Made by a program: the position numbers and the translations under genes. From Rhizobium glycinendophyticum (lineage in GTDB: Bacteria; Pseudomonadota; Alphaproteobacteria; Rhizobiales; Rhizobiaceae), in contig NZ_VFYP01000007.1 in the NCBI RefSeq assembly GCF_006443685.1, forward strand, positions 1-64,000: 64,000 bases of DNA. Direction: 5' to 3'. Below are positions 1 through 9,773 of this stretch, one piece after another. Positions within the stretch are counted from its first letter, which is position 1, and the number at the start of each line of letters is the position of its first letter. The notes beneath the pieces are model-generated. The model worked only from the letters and a program-made list of their open reading frames with translations. It was not told where the DNA came from and did not search any database.

Positions 1-335
1 CCGCTCCTTTTCCCCAGCCGGGAAATTACCGCGGAAAACTCCAGTTATGAACGGTCCAGTTTTTGGGGATCAGAGCAGTGGCATCCACGGTCGCTCGCGA
101 TAAGAAAACAGAGAGAAATCAAAGGTCATTTTATTAAGCCTTTGAATCATGTGAGAATCCAGGTTCTCCAGGCAGGCCATTTTAGGCCGGTTCTTCGCTG
201 AAAATCAGCGCCGGTTTCTCACAGAAAAAAGCGACGCCATCTCAACAACTTGAGCAATCCCGGCTGCTGTTCTTCAGTCCATCCGTCGTTCCGAAACGGG
301 TCTCGCCAAATTGGCTGGGGACCCGGCAGGAGGTT
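1..335. other. non-coding left edge of window
   Basis: No reading frame with recognisable protein character lies here. The only structure seen is a short hairpin, CGCTGA-AAA-TCAGCG at 196-210, too weak to name. The kdp operon ends at 336 and transcribes into this stretch, so a terminator may lie here, but no stem followed by a T-run in the right orientation is obvious. Confidence 0.5.
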
Positions 336-1025
336 TTACTCCTGCTCCGCCATCCGATAGCCCACGCCCGGTTCAGTGCGCACGATCCGGGGCTGTGTTG
401 GATCGCGCTCTATCTTCTGGCGGAGCTGGCCGATGAAGACACGGAGGTAATGCAGGTCGTCGCCATGGGCGGGTCCCCAGACTGATGTGAGGAGTGTGCG
501 GTGTGTCACCACGCGTCCGGCATGGCGGGTGAGAAGCAGGAGCAGGTCATACTCCTTCGGCGTCAGGTGAACCGTTTCATCGGCGCGCGAGACAAGGCGT
601 TTGACAGGATCGATCGTCAGGCCATCGATTTCCATGATCGTCGGGATAGCGTCGCGGCGTCCACGATGGCGCAGCGCGGTGCGGATGCGGGCCGTCAATT
701 CGCCTATCCCAAAGGGTTTTTCGACATAGTCGTCTGCCCCAAGATCGAGCGCTGCAATCTTTTCGCTTTCGCGATCGCGGGCCGAGAGGATGACAATCGG
801 GATGTCCGACCAGCCACGGAGGCTCGCGATAAGTTCCTTGCCGTCCATATCCGGAAGGCCAAGATCGAGGATAACGAGATCGGGCGCTTGGGTGGCTACG
901 GCCTTAAGCGCCTCCGCGCCGGTCCCGGCTTCGACGACTTCATAGCCCGCAGCCGTCAGCGAAGGTTTCAGAAAACGTTGAATCTGCGGCTCGTCGTCCA
1001 CCACTAGGATGCGGGACTGGCTCAT
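336..1025 (-). CDS. kdpE: KdpE, OmpR-family response regulator of the kdp operon
   Basis: This 229-residue two-domain response regulator is the last gene of the kdp operon. The receiver domain (about 1-120) has the acidic pair in ILVVDDEP, the phosphoacceptor Asp54 in LVILDLGLPDMDG, and the conserved Lys in YVEKPFG. The C-terminal winged helix (about 130-229) carries the OmpR-type RVFIGQLRQKIE recognition region and ends GVGYRM. Its ATG overlaps the TGA of kdpD by 4 bp, so the two are translationally coupled. By family knowledge KdpE is phosphorylated by KdpD under potassium limitation and activates the kdpFABC promoter. Length and order are those of standard KdpE, with nothing unusual. Confidence 0.96.
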   Translation of the reverse strand: MSQSRILVVDDEPQIQRFLKPSLTAAGYEVVEAGTGAEALKAVATQAPDLVILDLGLPDMDGKELIASLRGWSDIPIVILSARDRESEKIAALDLGADDYVEKPFGIGELTARIRTALRHRGRRDAIPTIMEIDGLTIDPVKRLVSRADETVHLTPKEYDLLLLLTRHAGRVVTHRTLLTSVWGPAHGDDLHYLRVFIGQLRQKIERDPTQPRIVRTEPGVGYRMAEQE

Positions 1026-3712
1026 GCGATGTCGTTCCTGCCTTCACTGCTTCCCGGAAAACGCATGACTATGCGCGTGCCTCTCTTCTTGAAGGCGGGA
1101 CTTTCCGCATGGATCCGCCCGCCCATGGCTTCGACGAAGCCGCGAGCGATGGAAAGCCCGAGCCCGGTTCCCGGTGCGCGTCCGTCCGGCTTTCCTCTGC
1201 GATAGAATTTTTCGAAGATGCGGTCCAGATCTTCAGGCGGAATGCCCCGGCCGTGATCGGTGACGGAGATAAGCACATCGTTGCCGTCGCGCCGCGCATA
1301 GACATTGATCGGCTCGTCGCCACCATATTTCACCGCATTGTCCAGAAGGTTGAACAGCACTTGACCGATCAGAACACTGTCACCCCGGATCAGGGGCAGG
1401 TCAGAGGCAATACCCGTCTCGACGACACGTCCCGGCGCGTATTTGCGCGTCCGCTCGACGGCGGACTGCACCACGTCTGCGACATCCACCCAATCCTGTT
1501 TCGGCTTAAGCGTGCCCGCCTCGATGCGTGTCATGTCAAGCAAATTGGCGACGAAGCGGCTCATGCGGCCGCTCTCCTCCTCGATCGACTGCAGGAGATC
1601 GTCTCGGTTCTCAGGCGTCATGCGCTCGCCGAGCTGACGCAAACCGGTAACGGCGCCGGTGATTGTGGCCAGCGGAGTACGAAGGTCATGGGAAATGGAG
1701 GAGAGCAGCGCTTCCCGATACCGTTCGCCTTCCAGACGCGCGGCCTGCTCGACCGTTTCGTCGGCGAGGCGTGCCCGATCGAGCGCGATCGCCGTCTGGT
1801 CAAGAATGGCGGTCAGCGCGCGTTCGGCGTTCAGGTCGAGCCGATCGCCCCTGTGCTCGATGCCACAGACCCCGACGATGCCATGGGGTCCGAGCAGCGG
1901 GCGGAACTCGAAGCGGCTGTTCGGCAGCGTGCCCGTGCCGTGGCCGGCGGGCTCGCGCTTGTCATGGGACCAGCGAGCGGCGGTCATGTCCGTCACGTCG
2001 AGCTCGGCATCCGGCGGCCAGGCGGCGGCCACGCCGAGATCGCCCTTGCGCGGAACGAGCAGTACGACCTTGCGCTTCAGGCTCGCCTGCAATTGGGAGA
2101 CAGCAAGCCAGATCGCGTCCTCGCCCTTTCCCGTGCTCGCGAGCTTTCGGGAGAAATCGTAGAGCGATTGCAGCGCAGTCGCGCGGATCCGCGCAACATC
2201 GGCCTGTTCGCGGATGCGCGAGGCAAGACCGCCTGCGATGATGGCCACGGCCAGAAAGACGAAGAGAGCGAAGACCTCATGCGGGGCTGCGATGGTGAAG
2301 GTGTGACGGGGATCGATGAAGAAGAAGTTGTAGGCGAGTGCGGAAAGAACTGCGGCGAGGAAGGCCGCGACGTAGCCGCCAATCATCGACGCGCCGAGAA
2401 CGGCGAGCAGGAAAAGCAGGGATATGTTGGGCAGCACAACGAAGACGTCGATTGCCTTGCCCAGCAGCGTGGTTACAGCGACGAAACCCAGTGCCGTCAG
2501 CGCCGATTGCCGAAGCACGGCACTCGGTGGCACGATCAGAGTCTTGCCTGCCCGCTCGACCGTTGGGCCGTCCGGCGTGACGATATGGATGCCGAGACCT
2601 GACGCCTCACGCGCCAGAGTATCCGGCAAAGACCGCGAGACGAGCTTTTGCCAGCGGCTACGCTTGCGCGTGCCGATGACGATCTGCGTAGCATGCTCGC
2701 GCCGGGCGAGCTTCAGGATCTCCTCGACGAAATCATTGCCGATGATGCGGCGTGTTTCGGCGCCCAGTTGTTCGGCGAGACGGAAAAGGGTTTCGATGCA
2801 CTGCAGGCGTTCCGGCGTCTCCACTTCCCGGTCGGCCCGCTCGATCGAGATAACCAGCCAGGGTGCGTTGAGCCCTGAGGCGAGACGGCTCGCGACGCGG
2901 ACGACCTTCTCCGATAGTGGGTCGGAGCCGACGCAGACGATGAGGCGTTCGCCGGTGGCCCAGGGACCGTCGATGGCATTTTGCTTCAGATAGTCGACCA
3001 TCTGGTCATCGACGCGGTCGGCCGTGCGACGCAGCGCCAGTTCGCGCAGCGCCGTCAGATTGCCGAGGCGGAAGAAGCGGTCGACGGCGCGGTTGGCGCT
3101 TTCGGGCAGATAGACCTTGCCCTCCTTCAGACGCTCGATCAGTTCGGATGGCGCAAGGTCGACGAGCAGAACTTCATCGGCGCGTTTGAGGACGACATCG
3201 GGCACCCGCTCGCGCACCGTGACACCGGTGATCTGGGCGACGAGATCGGCCAGGCTTTCGAGATGCTGAATGTTGAGCGCCGTCCAGACATCGATGCCTG
3301 ATGATATCAGCTCCTCAATGTCCTGATGCCGCTTGGGGTGGCGGCTGTCCTCGGGGTTGGAATGGGCGAGCTCGTCGACGATGACGATGCGGGGACGCCG
3401 TTCAAGCGCCGCATCAAGGTCGAACTCCTCGAGCATCCGGCCACGATGAGCCACCCTGCGTCGAGGCAGGATCTCGAGACCGTCGAGTAGTGCTGCCGTC
3501 TCGCTGCGGCCATGGGTCTCGACCAGCCCGATGACGACGTCGATGCCGTCAGCCTTGAGGCGCCTGGCCCGTGAGAGCATCGCATAGGTCTTGCCGACGC
3601 CGGGTGCAGCACCCAGAAAAACGGTCAGCTTGCCCCGGCGGTCCTTATCCGCCAAGGCAAGCAATGCATCGGGATCGGGACGTCGGTCGTCCCTGCGGTC
3701 GTCATCCGCCAT
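1022..3712 (-). CDS. kdpD: KdpD, potassium-responsive sensor histidine kinase
   Basis: This 896-residue membrane sensor kinase has the full KdpD architecture. The N-terminal KdpD domain (about 20-230) has a Walker A (GAAPGVGKT) and a Walker B-like IVIVDELAHSN. A Usp-like domain (about 250-370) follows, then four hydrophobic segments of the DUF4118 type (about 400-500) and a GAF-like region (about 520-650). The HisKA box SSISHDLRTPL has its His near 675, and the ATPase domain has N (LLDNAVKYG) and G (GRGIPP, GTGLGLS) boxes. It lies 14 bp downstream of kdpC and overlaps kdpE by 4 bp. The family responds to K+ limitation or turgor and phosphorylates KdpE. Long frames on the opposite strand are antisense shadows. 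Confidence 0.96.
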   Translation of the reverse strand: MADDDRRDDRRPDPDALLALADKDRRGKLTVFLGAAPGVGKTYAMLSRARRLKADGIDVVIGLVETHGRSETAALLDGLEILPRRRVAHRGRMLEEFDLDAALERRPRIVIVDELAHSNPEDSRHPKRHQDIEELISSGIDVWTALNIQHLESLADLVAQITGVTVRERVPDVVLKRADEVLLVDLAPSELIERLKEGKVYLPESANRAVDRFFRLGNLTALRELALRRTADRVDDQMVDYLKQNAIDGPWATGERLIVCVGSDPLSEKVVRVASRLASGLNAPWLVISIERADREVETPERLQCIETLFRLAEQLGAETRRIIGNDFVEEILKLARREHATQIVIGTRKRSRWQKLVSRSLPDTLAREASGLGIHIVTPDGPTVERAGKTLIVPPSAVLRQSALTALGFVAVTTLLGKAIDVFVVLPNISLLFLLAVLGASMIGGYVAAFLAAVLSALAYNFFFIDPRHTFTIAAPHEVFALFVFLAVAIIAGGLASRIREQADVARIRATALQSLYDFSRKLASTGKGEDAIWLAVSQLQASLKRKVVLLVPRKGDLGVAAAWPPDAELDVTDMTAARWSHDKREPAGHGTGTLPNSRFEFRPLLGPHGIVGVCGIEHRGDRLDLNAERALTAILDQTAIALDRARLADETVEQAARLEGERYREALLSSISHDLRTPLATITGAVTGLRQLGERMTPENRDDLLQSIEEESGRMSRFVANLLDMTRIEAGTLKPKQDWVDVADVVQSAVERTRKYAPGRVVETGIASDLPLIRGDSVLIGQVLFNLLDNAVKYGGDEPINVYARRDGNDVLISVTDHGRGIPPEDLDRIFEKFYRRGKPDGRAPGTGLGLSIARGFVEAMGGRIHAESPAFKKRGTRIVMRFPGSSEGRNDIA

Positions 3713-3726
3713 CTAGGTCTCACATA

Positions 3727-4290
3727 TCAGAGTGCATCGAGCGCCAGGTTGAGCTCTAGCACATTGACCTTAGGTTCGCCGATAACGCCGAAGGCCGGAT
3801 TTTCGGTGTGCTGCCCGACGAGCGAGGCGATGGCAGCCGGCGGTATTCCCCTCGCCTGCGCAACGCGCGCCACCTGAGCTTCCGCGAAGGCCGGCGAAAT
3901 ATGCGGGTCGAGACCGGAGCCGGAGGCCGTGACCGCATCAGCTGGGATAGGCTGCGCGATGCCGGTTTCGGTCAAACGGGCGACATCGGCTGTGACGCGC
4001 TCCTTCAATGTCGCCGAGGTCGTGCCGAGGTTCGAGCCGGACGAGGCTGCCGCATTGTAGGGGTCTGGCCCCGTCGCAGAGGGACGCGGCCAGAAATACC
4101 GGTCGGAGGTGAAGTTCTGGCCGATCAAGGCGGAGCCTACGACCGCGCCGTCGCGTTCGATCAGGCTGCCATTCGCGTTTGCAGGCATGACCGCCTGGGC
4201 GATGCCGTTGATCGTCAGCGGATAGGCGAGACCGGTGAGTGCGGTCATGGCGACAACGAGGGTAAGTGCGGGTCTGATATGGTTGAGCAT
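3727..4290 (-). CDS. kdpC: KdpC subunit of the potassium-transporting ATPase
   Basis: This 187-residue protein has one N-terminal membrane helix (about 8-30, [18 protein letters not shown]) and a periplasmic domain. Family hallmarks include [38 protein letters not shown] and the C-terminal [22 protein letters not shown]. KdpC is the single-span subunit of the KdpFABC complex and is thought to increase ATP affinity of KdpB. It starts 2 bp after the kdpB stop, a typical coupled arrangement. The length is normal for the family. Confidence 0.96.
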   Translation of the reverse strand: MLNHIRPALTLVVAMTALTGLAYPLTINGIAQAVMPANANGSLIERDGAVVGSALIGQNFTSDRYFWPRPSATGPDPYNAAASSGSNLGTTSATLKERVTADVARLTETGIAQPIPADAVTASGSGLDPHISPAFAEAQVARVAQARGIPPAAIASLVGQHTENPAFGVIGEPKVNVLELNLALDAL

Positions 4291-4292
4291 GA

Positions 4293-6329
4293 TTACACCA
4301 GATGAAGAGCGCTGACGGCAAGGTCGATGACCTTGATGCCGGCGAAGGGAAGGATCAGGCCGCCGAGACCGTATACCAAGAGGTTGCGGCGAAGCAGCGC
4401 TGCGGCACCCGACGGACGGTAAGCCACGCCCTTCAGAGCCAAGGGGATCAGCGCCACGATGATCAGCGCGTTGAAGATGACGGCCGAAAGGATGGCCGAT
4501 TGCGGTGATGTCAGCCCCATGATGTTGAGGGCCTCGAGCGCCGGATAGGTGGCGACGAACAGCGCGGGGATGATGGCGAAGTATTTGGCCACATCATTGG
4601 CGATCGAAAACGTCGTGAGCGAACCGCGCGTCATCAGGAGCTGCTTGCCGATCTCGACGATCTCGATGAGCTTGGTCGGGCTTGAGTCCAGATCGACCAT
4701 GTTGGCGGCCTCGCGGGCGGCCTGGGTGCCGGTCTGCATGGCGACACCGACATCGGCCTGGGCAAGGGCGGGGGCATCATTGGTGCCGTCGCCGCACATG
4801 GCGATCAGGCGGCCGCCCTGCTGTTCCCTACGGATATAGGCGAGCTTGTCTTCCGGGGTTGCCTGGGCGAGGAAGTCATCGACGCCGGCTTCTGACGCAA
4901 TCGCGGCGGCCGTGACCGGGTTGTCGCCTGTGACCATGACCGTGCGGATACCCATGGCGCGCAGTGCTGCAAAGCGCTCCTTGATGCCGGGTTTGACGAC
5001 GTCCTTCAGGTGGATGACGCCGAGCAGGCGATCACCATCGGCCACACCAAGCGGCGTACCTCCGGTGCGGGCGACCTGGTCGACGGCGCGGCGGAATTCG
5101 GCCGGCGCATCCTGTTCGGTCATCCCGGCAAACTTCAATACCGCATCGATGGCACCTTTGCGCAGACGGCGCTGACCGATGTCGACACCCGAAAGGCGCG
5201 TTTCGGCGGTGAAGCCGATGACCGCGTCGAACACGGCCTTTGGCATCGGCACGCCGAACTCACCGGTGGCGAGCGCCACGACCGAGCGTCCTTCCGGCGT
5301 TTCGTCCGATAGCGAGGCGATGAGGGCCGCTTCCGCGAGTTCGGCTGGTGTCACGCCTGGCGCAGCCAGAAAGTCGCTGGCCATGCGGTTGCCGAAGGTA
5401 ATCGTGCCCGTCTTGTCGAGAAGCAGCGTGTCGACGTCGCCGGCGGCTTCGACCGCGCGGCCTGACGTGGCGATGACGTTGAAGCGGACCAGGCGGTCCA
5501 TCCCCGCGATGCCGATGGCCGAGAGAAGGCCGCCGATCGTGGTCGGGATCAGGGTGACGAGCAGCGCTGCCAGCACCGTGACCGAGAGCACCGTGCCGGA
5601 ATAGCCGGCAAGCCCCCAGATGGCGACGCAGACGAACAGGAAGATCAAGGTCAGGCCCGAAAGCAGGATCGAGAGTGCGATCTCGTTCGGCGTCTTCTGG
5701 CGCTGGGCGCCCTCGATCAGCGCGATCATGCGATCAACGAAGGAGGAGCCGGGCTGGACGGTGATCCTGATCTTGATCTCGTCGGAGAGCACCTGCGTGC
5801 CACCCGTGACTGCCGAACGATCTCCACCGGATTCGCGGATGACGGGGGCGGATTCACCTGTGATGGCGCTTTCATTGACCGAGGCGACACCTTCGATCAC
5901 TTCGCCATCCCCAGGGATCAACTCGCCGGCTGCGACCAGCACGATATCGCCGACCTTGAGGCTGGAGGCCGGGATGGTTTCCGTCTTGCCATTTGTGCCA
6001 AGACGGCGGGCGACGAGTTCGGATTTGGTCTTCTTCAGGCTGTCCGCCTGGGCACGGCCACGGCCTTCCGCCACGGCTTCGGCGAAGGTGGCGAAGAGCA
6101 CGGTGAACCAGAGCCAGGCGGCGATCTGGCCGGAGAAGCCGGCCTCGCCCGGATCGGTGGCGAGGTCGCGGATGAAGAGGATGGTCACGACGACTGCGAC
6201 GATTTCGGTCACGAAGATGACCGGGTTGCGCATGAGCTTGCGCGGATCGAGCTTGACGAACGCGTCGCGGATTGCCGGAAGCAAGATCGTCGGATCGAGA
6301 AGACTGGGTGCCTTATTGTCCTTAGACAT
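4293..6329 (-). CDS. kdpB: KdpB, P-type ATPase catalytic subunit
   Basis: KdpB is the ATP-hydrolysing P-type subunit that energises K+ uptake through KdpA. From the ATG at 6329 ([11 protein letters not shown]) the protein has 678 residues, the usual KdpB length. A longer in-frame upstream extension overlaps kdpA and is unlikely. Motifs seen are the actuator TGES, the phosphorylation site DKTGT with Asp near 305, the P-domain MVTGDNP and the hinge [16 protein letters not shown]. Hydrophobic helices lie near 38-55, 70-88, 220-270, and in the C-terminal 100 residues. The gene lies 10 bp downstream of kdpA. Confidence 0.96.
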   Translation of the reverse strand: MSKDNKAPSLLDPTILLPAIRDAFVKLDPRKLMRNPVIFVTEIVAVVVTILFIRDLATDPGEAGFSGQIAAWLWFTVLFATFAEAVAEGRGRAQADSLKKTKSELVARRLGTNGKTETIPASSLKVGDIVLVAAGELIPGDGEVIEGVASVNESAITGESAPVIRESGGDRSAVTGGTQVLSDEIKIRITVQPGSSFVDRMIALIEGAQRQKTPNEIALSILLSGLTLIFLFVCVAIWGLAGYSGTVLSVTVLAALLVTLIPTTIGGLLSAIGIAGMDRLVRFNVIATSGRAVEAAGDVDTLLLDKTGTITFGNRMASDFLAAPGVTPAELAEAALIASLSDETPEGRSVVALATGEFGVPMPKAVFDAVIGFTAETRLSGVDIGQRRLRKGAIDAVLKFAGMTEQDAPAEFRRAVDQVARTGGTPLGVADGDRLLGVIHLKDVVKPGIKERFAALRAMGIRTVMVTGDNPVTAAAIASEAGVDDFLAQATPEDKLAYIRREQQGGRLIAMCGDGTNDAPALAQADVGVAMQTGTQAAREAANMVDLDSSPTKLIEIVEIGKQLLMTRGSLTTFSIANDVAKYFAIIPALFVATYPALEALNIMGLTSPQSAILSAVIFNALIIVALIPLALKGVAYRPSGAAALLRRNLLVYGLGGLILPFAGIKVIDLAVSALHLV

Positions 6330-6339
6330 GGGTGTTCCT

Positions 6340-8049
6340 TCAGAAGGTCTGGCCAGCGAGCATGGCGAAGTGTTCGACGATGGGGCCGAGCACCAGGGCA
6401 GGCAGGAATTGCAGGCCGCCGAGAATGAGGATGATGCCGACAAGCAAGCCGACGAAGAGCGGGCCATCGGTCGGGAAGGTGCCGGCGGAGGCTGGCGACT
6501 TCACCTTGGCGGCAAGCGATCCTGCGATTGCCATGACCGGCACGACATAGGCAAAGCGGCCGAGCAGCATGGCGATCCCAAGCGTGGTGTTGTACCAGAC
6601 AGTGTTGCCGGTGAGGCCACCGAAGGCCGAGCCATTGTTGCCGGCAGCCGACGTGTAAGCATAGAGGATTTCCGACAGGCCGTGCGGGCCAGCCGTGCCG
6701 ACGCTTGCCACCGCAAAGGGCAGCATGGCCGAGACGGATGTGAAGCCGAGGATGACCAGCGGCAGGATGAGCACGGCGAGCATGGCAAACTTCATCTCGC
6801 GGCCCTCGATCTTCTTGCCGAGGAATTCCGGCGTGCGCCCGACCATCAGGCCGGCGACGAAGACGGACAGAATTGCGAAGACGAGCATGCCGTAGAGACC
6901 TGAGCCGACGCCGCCGGGCAGCACTTCGCCGAGCTGGATGAGGAACATCGGCACCAGGCCACCCAAGCCCGTAAACGAGCCATGCATACCGTTGACGCCG
7001 CCATTCGAGAGGCCCGTCGTGACAGCCGCATAAAGTGCGGTCATGGCCTGGCCGAAGCGGACTTCCTTGCCTTCCATGTTGCCGAGTGCTGGATCGACAC
7101 CGATCGCCGTGAGGATGGTATTGCCCTGGGCCTCGGCCCAGTAGGTGACGGCGACGCCCGCAATGAGCAGGACGGCCATGGGCGAGATCAGCGCCCAGCC
7201 TTGGCGGCGGTTTCCGACCATCTGGCCGAAGGTGTAGACCATGGCCGCCGAGATCGACAGCATGGCGAAGATGTTGAGATAGTTCGACCAGGCGGTTGGG
7301 TTTTCGAAGGGATGCGCGGCGTTGACGTTGAAGAAGCCGCCACCATTGGTGCCGAGTTGCTTGATCGCTTCCTGGGATGCTACGGGCCCGAGCGAGATCA
7401 CCTGGTTGGCGCCTTCCAGCGTCGTCGCCGTCACCGAGGCATCGAGCGTCTGGGGCAGGCCTATGGCGACAAAGGCAAGTGCGACGACGATGGCGAGTGG
7501 CAGCAGCACGTAGAGCGTGGCTCTCGTCATATCGACCCAGAAATTGCCGAGCGTTGCGATCTTTGAGCGGGCAAGCGCGCGGGTGACAGCGACTGCAAGC
7601 GCCATGCCGGTCGCGGCCGACAGGAAGTTCTGCACGGTGAGGCCGGCCATCTGGGAGAAATGGCTAAGCGTGGTTTCTCCACCGTAGTTCTGCCAGTTCG
7701 TGTTGGTGACGAAAGAGACCGCCGTGTTGAAGGCGAGGTCCGGTGGCATTCCTGCGAAGCCTTGCGGGTTGAGCGGCAGATAGGCCTGCAGCCGCAGCAT
7801 AGCGTAAAGCGCGAGGAAGCCCGCGAGCGAAAAGGCGAGCATGGCAAGCGTATAGCCGAGCCAGCTCTGCTCCTTCTCGGGGTTGATGCCGCTGACGCGG
7901 TAGAGATCATGCTCCACGCGACCGAGCACGGGCGAAAGAAAGGTCGGCTCGCCAGAAAACACCCGCGCCATGTAGAGGCCGAGTGGTTTGATGACGAGGA
8001 GGACGGCGAGGAAGAGGAGGCTGATTTGCAGCCATCCGACAAGGGTCAT
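6340..8049 (-). CDS. kdpA: KdpA, potassium-channel-like subunit
   Basis: KdpA is the K+-translocating subunit, evolutionarily related to K+ channels and Ktr/Trk transporters. The 569-residue protein has about ten hydrophobic helices and four pore-loop regions, seen around [44 protein letters not shown] and [12 protein letters not shown]. The start is the ATG at 8049 (MTLVGWLQ). The stop is 14 bp downstream of kdpF in transcription order. Length matches the family and no key loop is missing. Confidence 0.96.
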   Translation of the reverse strand: MTLVGWLQISLLFLAVLLVIKPLGLYMARVFSGEPTFLSPVLGRVEHDLYRVSGINPEKEQSWLGYTLAMLAFSLAGFLALYAMLRLQAYLPLNPQGFAGMPPDLAFNTAVSFVTNTNWQNYGGETTLSHFSQMAGLTVQNFLSAATGMALAVAVTRALARSKIATLGNFWVDMTRATLYVLLPLAIVVALAFVAIGLPQTLDASVTATTLEGANQVISLGPVASQEAIKQLGTNGGGFFNVNAAHPFENPTAWSNYLNIFAMLSISAAMVYTFGQMVGNRRQGWALISPMAVLLIAGVAVTYWAEAQGNTILTAIGVDPALGNMEGKEVRFGQAMTALYAAVTTGLSNGGVNGMHGSFTGLGGLVPMFLIQLGEVLPGGVGSGLYGMLVFAILSVFVAGLMVGRTPEFLGKKIEGREMKFAMLAVLILPLVILGFTSVSAMLPFAVASVGTAGPHGLSEILYAYTSAAGNNGSAFGGLTGNTVWYNTTLGIAMLLGRFAYVVPVMAIAGSLAAKVKSPASAGTFPTDGPLFVGLLVGIILILGGLQFLPALVLGPIVEHFAMLAGQTF

Positions 8050-8063
8050 GAATTTGCTCCCGA

Positions 8064-8150
8064 TCAGAAACGCTCGGGACGCAGCAGCGTCACGACGAGA
8101 TAGATGCCAAGGGCGATGGCGACAAAGAGGCCGAAGAGGGGTTCAAGCAT
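8064..8150 (-). CDS. kdpF: KdpF small membrane subunit
   Basis: This 28-residue peptide begins [15 protein letters not shown] and ends LLRPERF. It is a single membrane helix followed by the family's RPE(R/D)F tail. A ribosome site GAGGGAA precedes the ATG at 8150. KdpF stabilises the KdpABC complex in E. coli. The position directly upstream of kdpA is canonical. Confidence 0.88.
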   Translation of the reverse strand: MLEPLFGLFVAIALGIYLVVTLLRPERF

Positions 8151-8161
8151 TTGCGCTTCCC

Positions 8162-8245
8162 TCAAAGCCGGTCGAGCGCGCGGGCGTAAAAAGCGAGCAC
8201 GAGAAGTGTGCCAGAACCAAGCGCGATAAAGATGAGGTCGGGCAT
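8162..8245 (-). CDS. small membrane peptide upstream of kdpF
   Basis: This 27-residue reading frame (MPDLIFIALGSGTLLVLAFY, then ARALDRL) has a strong ribosome site (AGGAGA) 8 bases before the ATG at 8245. It ends 11 bases before kdpF. It is a single hydrophobic helix with an acidic N-terminus and a short polar tail ending RL. Similar unnamed peptides ahead of kdpF are recalled from other bacteria, so it is probably expressed as the first gene of the kdp operon. The function is unknown. It might be a second accessory helix of the K+ pump or a leader peptide. Confidence 0.6.
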   Translation of the reverse strand: MPDLIFIALGSGTLLVLAFYARALDRL

Positions 8246-8656
8246 ATCAGGGTCTCCTGTTGATACAGAAGAAAGATTAGGTGCGTTTCGGGTCAGGCTT
8301 CGATTGGGAAGACGTGGGAGGGGAATAAAGAAAAGATAAGGATACACCCGCAGGGCTGACTGGAGATACATGACCGCTGGTGCTTGCAGCACGGAATAGT
8401 CCCTATCCCGTTCGAGCGAGATGTCCGCTTCTTGGTGCGAGGATGCCGACGGGTACGACCGAATTGGAGGCGCGAAGCGGTCGCTACTAACGAGCCGCAT
8501 ATGGCTCAAGTCCATTTGGGTATCTTCGCCTTGATGGGAATCGAACCAGCGCTCCGTAGGACGGCCCCTCCATTACAACCATTGCAACCAACCCGCACCT
8601 TCAGTTATTGCAGTTAGAGGCCTTGTTCGCTATATTGACGGCTAAGGAGATACATC
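8246..8656. other. intergenic region: kdp promoter side and left edge of recombination module 1
   Basis: This 411-bp stretch lies between the divergent kdp operon (minus) and the PIN-module genes (plus). It should hold the kdp promoter and any KdpE site, but no convincing box was picked out by eye. The tRNA-like 21-bp repeat at 8531-8551 is the only distinctive element. A minus-strand extension of the small kdp peptide through this region lacks protein character. Confidence 0.5.
8531..8551. repeat. tRNA-end-like 21-bp repeat, copy 1
   Basis: This is the left-most of three ungapped 21-bp sequences that share TTGAWGGGA and AACCASCG blocks. The other copies are at 12267-12287 and 29641-29661. 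Read on the minus strand it gives CGCTGGTTCGATTCCCATCAA, which looks like a tRNA T-arm (GGTTCGATTCC). No complete cloverleaf can be folded. It lies just left of the PIN/recombinase module, so it may be a scar of an attachment site. Confidence 0.4.
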
Positions 8657-9103
8657 ATGGCCAGCCAGATTGTTCATTTCGCCAGACTGTCAGATCGCGA
8701 CCGAAAAATAGCAACGCCATTGCCAAAGCTGGTTGCCGGCGACAGGCTGGAACTCCACGTTCGTGATGCAGGTGGCAAGCAGCAGATGCTCCCGATCCCG
8801 CCCTCAGCCGCCGCGGCTGTTGAAGCTCTTCTAGCGCACATGCTGCGCGGAGAGGGTGTCGCCGTGCTGGCCGAGGACCAGGAACTAAGCCCCAGCGAAG
8901 CTTCAGCCATTCTTGGCATCTCCCGCCCGCTCGTCGTCCTGCGCATGGACCGGGGCGAGCTGCCATTCCGCTACGTCGGCAAACACCGCCGCGCCCTCCT
9001 TAAGGATGTGCTCGCGTTGAAGTCGAAGCTTGACAAACGACAAACGGCGATGGGAGCGCTAGTGGAGGACACAGAGGACCTGATCGAGACCTATGGCCTC
9101 TAA
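8657..9103 (+). CDS. excisionase-type HTH protein, probable antitoxin of the PIN protein
   Basis: This 148-residue protein has a ribosome site AAGGAGA seven bases ahead of ATG. Residues about 75-130 form an excisionase/MerR-like helix-turn-helix (LSPSEASAILGISRPLVVLR followed by MDRGELPFRYVGKHRRAL). The N-terminal 70 residues are a small domain without a recognised fold. The stop overlaps the PIN gene start by 11 bases, a coupling typical of toxin-antitoxin pairs. By family knowledge such HTH proteins bind their own promoter and neutralise a downstream PIN RNase. The antitoxin role is inferred from position. Confidence 0.75.
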   Translation: MASQIVHFARLSDRDRKIATPLPKLVAGDRLELHVRDAGGKQQMLPIPPSAAAAVEALLAHMLRGEGVAVLAEDQELSPSEASAILGISRPLVVLRMDRGELPFRYVGKHRRALLKDVLALKSKLDKRQTAMGALVEDTEDLIETYGL

Positions 9104-9671
9104 TCCGCCCGTCGCGGTCTACGATGCCTGCGTTCTCTACCCGTTCCACCTGCGCAACATTCTGATCCAGTGCGCCTTCGACGGTCTCGTAGAGGCGCGC
9201 TGGACTGACGATATACATGATGAGTGGATGCGCAATCTCGCCGCCAACACACCAGGCTTGTCCATCGAACGCCTAGAAGCTACGCGCGACCGGATGAACG
9301 CTGTCCTCCCAGAGGCAGCGGTGGCGAACCATCGCCCGTTTATTGCGGATCTCGCGCTACCGGATCCCGACGATCGACATGTCCTCGCGGCAGCCATCGC
9401 AGGCAAAGCCTCCGTCATCGTTACCTGGAACCTTAAGGACTTTCCCGCAAAAAACCTTCTCGCCCATAGTGTGACCAGCAAGTCGCCAGATGATTTTCTG
9501 ACCGATCTCTATGCGGCATTTCCGGAAGCGCTAATCTCCAGCGTCAGAAGTGCGAGGCATAATCTGCGTAAGACAATCCCATCGGTTGAGGCATTCGTCG
9601 ACGCGCTTGATCAAGGAGGGTTGAAGAAGTTTTCAGGGGTACTTCGCCGGAATATAACCGGATTGAAGTGA
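9093..9671 (+). CDS. PIN-domain protein, probable toxin RNase
   Basis: This 192-residue PIN-domain protein shows the acidic metal-binding set. Asp11 lies in VAVYDACVLYPF, a Glu in DIHDEWMRNL, acidic residues in LPDPDDRHVLAAAI, and IVTWNLKDFP closes the domain. PIN proteins of this VapC-like class are Mg2+-dependent RNases. It is about 50 residues longer than minimal VapC, with a C-terminal helical extension from about 140 (SPDDFLTDLYAAFPEAL). The gene starts inside the end of the HTH gene and is followed by a long hairpin. Confidence 0.8.
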   Translation: MASNPPVAVYDACVLYPFHLRNILIQCAFDGLVEARWTDDIHDEWMRNLAANTPGLSIERLEATRDRMNAVLPEAAVANHRPFIADLALPDPDDRHVLAAAIAGKASVIVTWNLKDFPAKNLLAHSVTSKSPDDFLTDLYAAFPEALISSVRSARHNLRKTIPSVEAFVDALDQGGLKKFSGVLRRNITGLK

Positions 9672-9679
9672 GCCGGCGC

Positions 9680-9758
9680 AATCCTTGAAAAAACTGCCGA
9701 GGGTGCGCGACGACTTCGTTGGGTTACCGCGTCGCCCTCGCCAGCTTCAAGGATTTTT
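9680..9758 (+). terminator. long stem-loop with T-run after the PIN gene
   Basis: The outer arms AATCCTTGAA (9680-9689) and TTCAAGGATT (9746-9755) are perfect 10-bp complements. Inner arms GAGGG with CGACG (9699-9712) pair with GCGTCG and CCCTC (9730-9739). The 3' outer arm merges into a T-run at 9754-9758. This fits an intrinsic terminator for the toxin-antitoxin operon but is larger than usual, about 79 bases. It could also be a structured element used in recombination. Confidence 0.6.
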
Positions 9759-9773
9759 AACTGTCTGCCCCTA

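Noticed and set aside
1109..2602. 497-codon plus-strand frame opposite kdpD
   Set aside because: It is antisense to a well-supported kdpD, has no domain character, and is explained by high GC content.
6330..6467. N-terminal extension of KdpB
   Set aside because: It overlaps kdpA, is Ser/Cys-rich, and would exceed the normal KdpB length. The ATG at 6329 fits the family.
5620..6903. 427-codon plus-strand frame across kdpB and kdpA
   Set aside because: It spans two certain genes on the other strand and has low-complexity, charge-rich composition.
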